Assembly: GCA_031266315.1 (NCBI GenBank)
Contig: JAISBG010000550.1
Span: forward strand, 1 to 9,175
DNA length: 9,175 nt
Source of the DNA: Planctomycetaceae bacterium
Lineage (GTDB): Bacteria > Planctomycetota > Planctomycetia > Pirellulales > Thermoguttaceae
Reading direction: 5' to 3'
Below, one piece after another: positions 6,815 to 9,175 of the stretch (the stretch's first letter is position 1; the number at the start of each line of letters is the position of its first letter). A model generated the notes under the pieces. That model did not search any database and had not been told where the DNA came from. It saw only the letters and a list, made by a program, of their open reading frames with translations. The translations under genes were made by a program, and so were the position numbers.

Positions 6815-6994
6815 AGGAAAATAATTATTTAGAAACTTGAAACATACCAAATACAACCCTAACACAATAATAAGTATATTTTTTTCTACTGAAAGGTTTT
6901 CAATTTTTTGTACAAATTCTTCATCGGAGTTTCCGTGAGCCGCACAGAAACAACCCAACCCAATCGTAACAATGGAAAATATTAACCCGACCAT
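6809..6994 (-). CDS. possible small two-helix membrane protein (hypothetical)
   Basis: A 61-codon frame beginning with ATG. It has two hydrophobic segments, residues 2-19 (VGLIFSIVTIGLGCFCAA) and 39-57 (KNILIIVLGLYLVCFKF), joined by a polar, acidic loop (GNSDEEFVQKIENLSVEK). That helix-loop-helix layout is more protein-like than the other shadow frames, and this stretch has no other gene. Against it: the ATG follows a stop codon directly, the frame overlaps the first 23 bp of the divergent nucleotidyltransferase gene, there is no ribosome-binding site, and the stop codon lies inside the outer arm of the nested palindrome. It could be a remnant cut off by that element. I recognise no family. 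Confidence 0.35.
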   Translation of the reverse strand: MVGLIFSIVTIGLGCFCAAHGNSDEEFVQKIENLSVEKNILIIVLGLYLVCFKFLNNYFPD

Positions 6995-7772
6995 TACGCA
7001 ACATTTGGCTGATTTAACTCAACAATATGACAGTCGTCTTCTTTTCGCTGCCGAATCGGGAAGCCGTGCTTGGGGACTTCCTTCACCGGACAGCGATTAT
7101 GATGTTCGGTTTATTTACGCCCACGCAACTCATTGGTATCTTTCCATTGAAGACCGGCGTGAAACAATTGAAACAGTTTTTCCCGATAATATTGACCTGT
7201 CCGGTTTTGAACTTCGTAAAGCACTTCGTATGTTTTCCATTTGTAACATCTCGCTCAATGAACAGATTCAAAGTCCGGTTGTTTACGGCGGTGATCCGAA
7301 ATTTATTTCCCGTTTAACGACATTGATTCCGGTTTATTTCCAAAAAAAACGGGCGTTGTTTCATTATCTCAAGATTGCCGAACAAGCGTTTCATCAAGGA
7401 ATGCAAGGATTATCGATTGGTATTAATCGTTTTTTTTATGTGGTTCGTCCGCTTCTTGCCTGCGAATGGATTGAGGCTTACGGAACAATGCCGCCAACAG
7501 AATTTCAAAAAATCTTGGAAACGGATTTCCTTCCTCTGACGTTGACTAATGAAATTATTGACAGGATTCGGCAAAAAGCCGTGTCAGTTGACAAGGAACC
7601 GATTAAACTCTCAAAAGAATTAGTTTACTGGCTTACGGAAACCTTAAACCGTCATCAGGAAACGATTCAACTTTACCCAAACGTAACAGAATCGGTCTCT
7701 CTGAAACCATTAAATGAATTGTTCCTTGATCAAATTATGGTCTCTTCTGAAATCCAACAGGAAGATACATAA
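6972..7772 (+). CDS. YcgL/RlaP-type nucleotidyltransferase (DNA polymerase beta superfamily)
   Basis: The 266-aa protein has the nucleotidyltransferase signature ESGSRAWGLPSPDSDYDVRFIY: Gly30-Ser31-Arg32, with metal-binding Asp42 and Asp44. A third acidic residue is likely Asp75 in NIDLSGFELRKAL. This arrangement, with the DLSGFELRKAL helix and the following SPVVYGG segment (about residues 98-104), marks the COG3541/PF10127 group (YcgL, RlaP). Members are predicted to transfer a nucleotide to RNA or another acceptor; some sit in RNA-repair gene sets, but most have no known substrate. The segment before SPVVY reads CNISLNEQIQ, where many relatives have an NPxLLEWL-type sequence, so the acceptor pocket may differ. 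Length is normal for the family and the protein looks soluble. No RNA ligase or repair partner is in the window. The ATG is the first start of the conserved frame, without Shine-Dalgarno. Confidence 0.87.
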   Translation: MENINPTITQHLADLTQQYDSRLLFAAESGSRAWGLPSPDSDYDVRFIYAHATHWYLSIEDRRETIETVFPDNIDLSGFELRKALRMFSICNISLNEQIQSPVVYGGDPKFISRLTTLIPVYFQKKRALFHYLKIAEQAFHQGMQGLSIGINRFFYVVRPLLACEWIEAYGTMPPTEFQKILETDFLPLTLTNEIIDRIRQKAVSVDKEPIKLSKELVYWLTETLNRHQETIQLYPNVTESVSLKPLNELFLDQIMVSSEIQQEDT

Positions 7773-7782
7773 TTCCAGCCCC

Positions 7783-7945
7783 GAGGTAGGCAATCCGCCC
7801 GCTGGGCGGGTGCGCCGGTTGGTTTGTTATTGACTCCAAAACGGTTAGCAATACAGTTTGCCGTTGTTAATCTGATTCACTGTCGGCTAACGCCGACGCA
7901 ACCGTTCAGCGAACGGTTGCCCACCTACAAAAAGGTTGCCTACCT
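7783..7945 (+). repeat. three-hairpin core repeat, copy 2
   Basis: This is the inverted second copy of the core at 4372-4492, lying between two convergent genes. Hairpin C (7795-7809) is CCGCCC-GCT-GGGCGG, hairpin B (7882-7897) GTCGGC-TAAC-GCCGAC, and hairpin A (7898-7920) a 10-bp stem with AGC loop. The 25-nt linker (7857-7881) differs from copy 1 at one position. Outer pairing is AGGTAGGCAA (7784-7793) with TTGCCTACCT (7936-7945); a near-duplicate TTGCCCACCT occurs at 7917-7926. The stretch between hairpins C and B is longer than in copy 1, and the long ATGTTACGCACC outer arms of copy 1 are missing. Its place between converging stop codons suits a bidirectional transcript end. The 60-codon plus-strand frame at 7824-8006 is not a gene. 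Confidence 0.85.
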
Positions 7946-7989
7946 TGTGGTTGTCCACCTTAACTTTCAATACAAAATTGGTGAAAGAG

Positions 7990-8637
7990 TTACGAGTTCA
8001 TCATGAGTTTCTTGCCCATATTAAAAGCGTTTTCACAATCAATTGGAAACTGTTTTGCCTTATGTTTTGCTTTTTCTTCTTCTGAAAACATGGAGGACTC
8101 ATATTTTTTGTAATCCGTGAATTGATAAGTGTTGTAAGAAAACAGTAATTCCGGTGCCAATCCCAATGTTCTATTTATAACATCATGATATGTTTTTAGA
8201 TTTGTTTTTACTCCAAAATTATCTGCTAGTTCTTCTGTTACACCCATAGTGTAAATAACACCGGACGGAATCTTTCGCGGATAAACAGTTGGTATTTCCA
8301 TGCTGTAGATCATATTGGAAAATAGAAACCGTTCTAAAAAAGACATCATGCCCGATGTAATATTCATAAAATAAATCGGTGAACCCAAAACAAGAGCATC
8401 AACTGTTTTCAGCCTCTCAAGAATGGGCGTCAAATCATCGTTCATGGCACATTGACCATGTTCGCGGTCTTTTCTTTTGCAGAAAAAACAACTCGTACAT
8501 CCCTTGTATTTCAAATCATACAAATTAATGAGTTCAGTGTTGGCATTTTGTGAAGCGGCTCCCTCAAGAACTTTATTGAGTAAGATTGCCGTATTCCAGT
8601 TTTTTCGCGGACTGCCGTTAATAGCAAGAATGTTCAT
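7990..8637 (-). CDS. flavodoxin-fold NAD(P)H-dependent FMN oxidoreductase with Cys motif
   Basis: The 215-aa cytoplasmic protein starts MNILAINGSPRKNWNT, the phosphate-binding loop (GSPR-x-N-x-NT) of the NADPH-dependent FMN reductase/flavodoxin-2 family. The second flavin contact, LGSPIYFMNITSGMMSFLER (about residues 84-103), is also typical. Cys47, Cys50, Cys53 and Cys63 (GCTSCFFCKR...GQC) resemble the iron-sulfur flavoprotein motif, but the last gap is nine residues, wider than the compact CX2CX2CX4-7C of classical Isf. A 4Fe-4S cluster is possible, not shown. The likely reaction is FMN-dependent two-electron transfer from NAD(P)H to an unknown acceptor. The start at 8637 fits: AAAGG lies nine bases upstream. 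It follows maf by 34 bp in the same direction, suggesting co-transcription. The C-terminus (KAKQFPIDCENAFNMGKKLM) matches the usual family end. Confidence 0.88.
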   Translation of the reverse strand: MNILAINGSPRKNWNTAILLNKVLEGAASQNANTELINLYDLKYKGCTSCFFCKRKDREHGQCAMNDDLTPILERLKTVDALVLGSPIYFMNITSGMMSFLERFLFSNMIYSMEIPTVYPRKIPSGVIYTMGVTEELADNFGVKTNLKTYHDVINRTLGLAPELLFSYNTYQFTDYKKYESSMFSEEEKAKHKAKQFPIDCENAFNMGKKLMMNS

Positions 8638-8671
8638 AAATAGTTACCTTTGTAAAAAGTAGGATTTGAAG

Positions 8672-9175
8672 TTAGTCGGGTAAAGTTATTGAGAATTTAC
8701 TATTTTTGATTCCTTTGAATTTCTTGAGTAATTGTTTAAGGAGTTCCATCGGAAGACCGACAATATTGGATTCGCTACCTTCAATGATGGAAAGCCAATG
8801 ATTGCGGTCTTGGTAACCGAACGCTCCGGCTTTACCTTGCCACAAACCGCCGTCAAGATAATCTTCTATTTCCGAATCGGTAATCGGTTGCATCAGCAAA
8901 GTCGTTTGGTCTGTTCTAACAATTGTTGTTCCGTCCGTTTCGGGAATATCTTCACGAATATTTTCACGAATATTTTCACGAATATTTTTACGAATATACT
9001 TTGTTAAAAGGCAAAGCCCGCTGAGTACCGATTGAATCTGACCGCGTGAAAACCGGAGCATTTGACGGGCATCATTCCGACTCGTTGGTTTTTCAAGAAT
9101 TTGATTCTTGCAGAGAACAACCGTGTCGCAGGCAATAATCAATCCTTGTTCAAATTTTGCGGCAACATTGTTGGC
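8672..9175 (-). CDS. maf: Maf family nucleoside triphosphate pyrophosphatase (5' end beyond the window)
   Basis: The frame is open from the window edge, and the sequence before the TTG at 9142 already belongs to the protein (NNVAAKFEQG), so the start and the N-terminal S-x-SPRR motif lie outside. Visible Maf features are IIACDTVV with the catalytic Asp, LEKP, the helix RNDARQMLRFSRG, SVLSGLCLL, the DSEIEDYLDGG segment, GKAGAFGYQD and EGSESNIVGLPMELL near the C-terminus. Maf proteins hydrolyse non-canonical or specific NTPs to NMP and pyrophosphate and have been tied to septum inhibition; the exact nucleotide cannot be told from this piece. An insert of KN-IREN-IREN-IRED between SGLCLLTKY and the TTIVRTDQTTL strand comes from a 12-bp tandem repeat. 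The TAA stop is at 8672-8674. The downstream flavoprotein gene is 34 bp away. Confidence 0.93.
   Translation of the reverse strand, partial: ANNVAAKFEQGLIIACDTVVLCKNQILEKPTSRNDARQMLRFSRGQIQSVLSGLCLLTKYIRKNIRENIRENIREDIPETDGTTIVRTDQTTLLMQPITDSEIEDYLDGGLWQGKAGAFGYQDRNHWLSIIEGSESNIVGLPMELLKQLLKKFKGIKNSKFSITLPD
8948..8995 (-). repeat. 12-bp tandem repeat inside maf (IREN repeat)
   Basis: Four head-to-tail units of consensus ATTTTCACGAAT on the plus strand (8948-8959, 8960-8971, 8972-8983, 8984-8995) differ by one base in each outer unit. A weaker fifth unit may precede them at 8936-8947. Read in maf they give IRKN-IREN-IREN-IRED, then IPET from the decayed unit. Twelve bases is four codons, so copy-number change keeps the frame. 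Ordinary Maf proteins have only a short loop at this place. Confidence 0.88.

Noticed and set aside
7824..8006. Plus-strand 60-codon frame after the nucleotidyltransferase gene
   Set aside because: It is the same repeat-derived reading (FAVVNLIHC) and runs into the 3' end of the convergent flavoprotein gene.
8936..8995. Possible CRISPR-like array
   Set aside because: The 12-bp units are contiguous with no spacers and lie in frame inside a conserved gene.
9142..9142. TTG at 9142 as the start of the Maf protein
   Set aside because: The frame continues to the window edge with Maf-like sequence, and the essential N-terminal motif must precede it, so the gene is truncated by the window, not started there.
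1..9175. tRNA, rRNA, transposase or integrase genes
   Set aside because: No cloverleaf with TTCRA arm, rRNA signature or transposase-like protein was seen on either strand.

Overview
The window most likely comes from a planctomycete, probably one of the low-GC, host- or gut-associated lineages. The best evidence is the first gene: a DUF1559 prepilin-like protein with the N-terminal [19 protein letters not shown] signal and a C-terminal H-x9-DG motif, a family greatly expanded in Planctomycetota and relatives. Other support is a large secreted protein with PPC-type (pre-peptidase C-terminal-like) beta domains opening with a 'YVYPAGGQRGT' motif, a Maf protein with the 'GKAGAFGYQD' variant, and the general lack of Shine-Dalgarno sequences. 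No taxonomic search was possible, so the assignment rests on recognising these families.

Layout. 1-1228: a 12-G homopolymer followed by the DUF1559 gene. Its reading frame stays open back through the G tract, but its only in-frame start in the sequence as given is a TTG. 1229-1732: a non-coding stretch with two long imperfect hairpins, one small inverted repeat and a T-rich tandem repeat. 1733-4285: the secreted PPC-domain protein. 4286-4582: an element of about 220 bp with long terminal inverted arms. 4583-6550: an envelope protein with an export signal, an alpha/beta middle region and two membrane helices. 6551-6971: a mirror-symmetric nested palindrome of about 230 bp, and a possible small membrane protein on the minus strand. 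6972-7772: a YcgL/RlaP-type nucleotidyltransferase. 7773-7989: a second, inverted copy of the hairpin core seen at 4372-4492. 7990-8637 (minus): a flavodoxin-fold NAD(P)H/FMN oxidoreductase. 8672-9175 (minus): a Maf nucleotide pyrophosphatase that runs off the window and carries an in-frame 12-bp tandem repeat.

How it fits together. The first three plus-strand genes all encode exported envelope proteins (pseudopilin, PPC-domain protein, membrane-anchored ectodomain protein), but the gaps between them are 300-500 bp, so a single operon is not certain. Maf and the flavoprotein are 34 bp apart on the minus strand and may be co-transcribed. They converge on the nucleotidyltransferase gene, with a hairpin element between.

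The most unusual content is non-coding. Every gap longer than about 200 bp holds a structured inverted-repeat element. Two copies of one family differ by compensatory base changes in a stem. One element is a palindrome built from six smaller palindromes. The poly-G tract lies where changes in its length would switch which upstream ATG is in frame with the pseudopilin, making it a candidate phase-variation switch.
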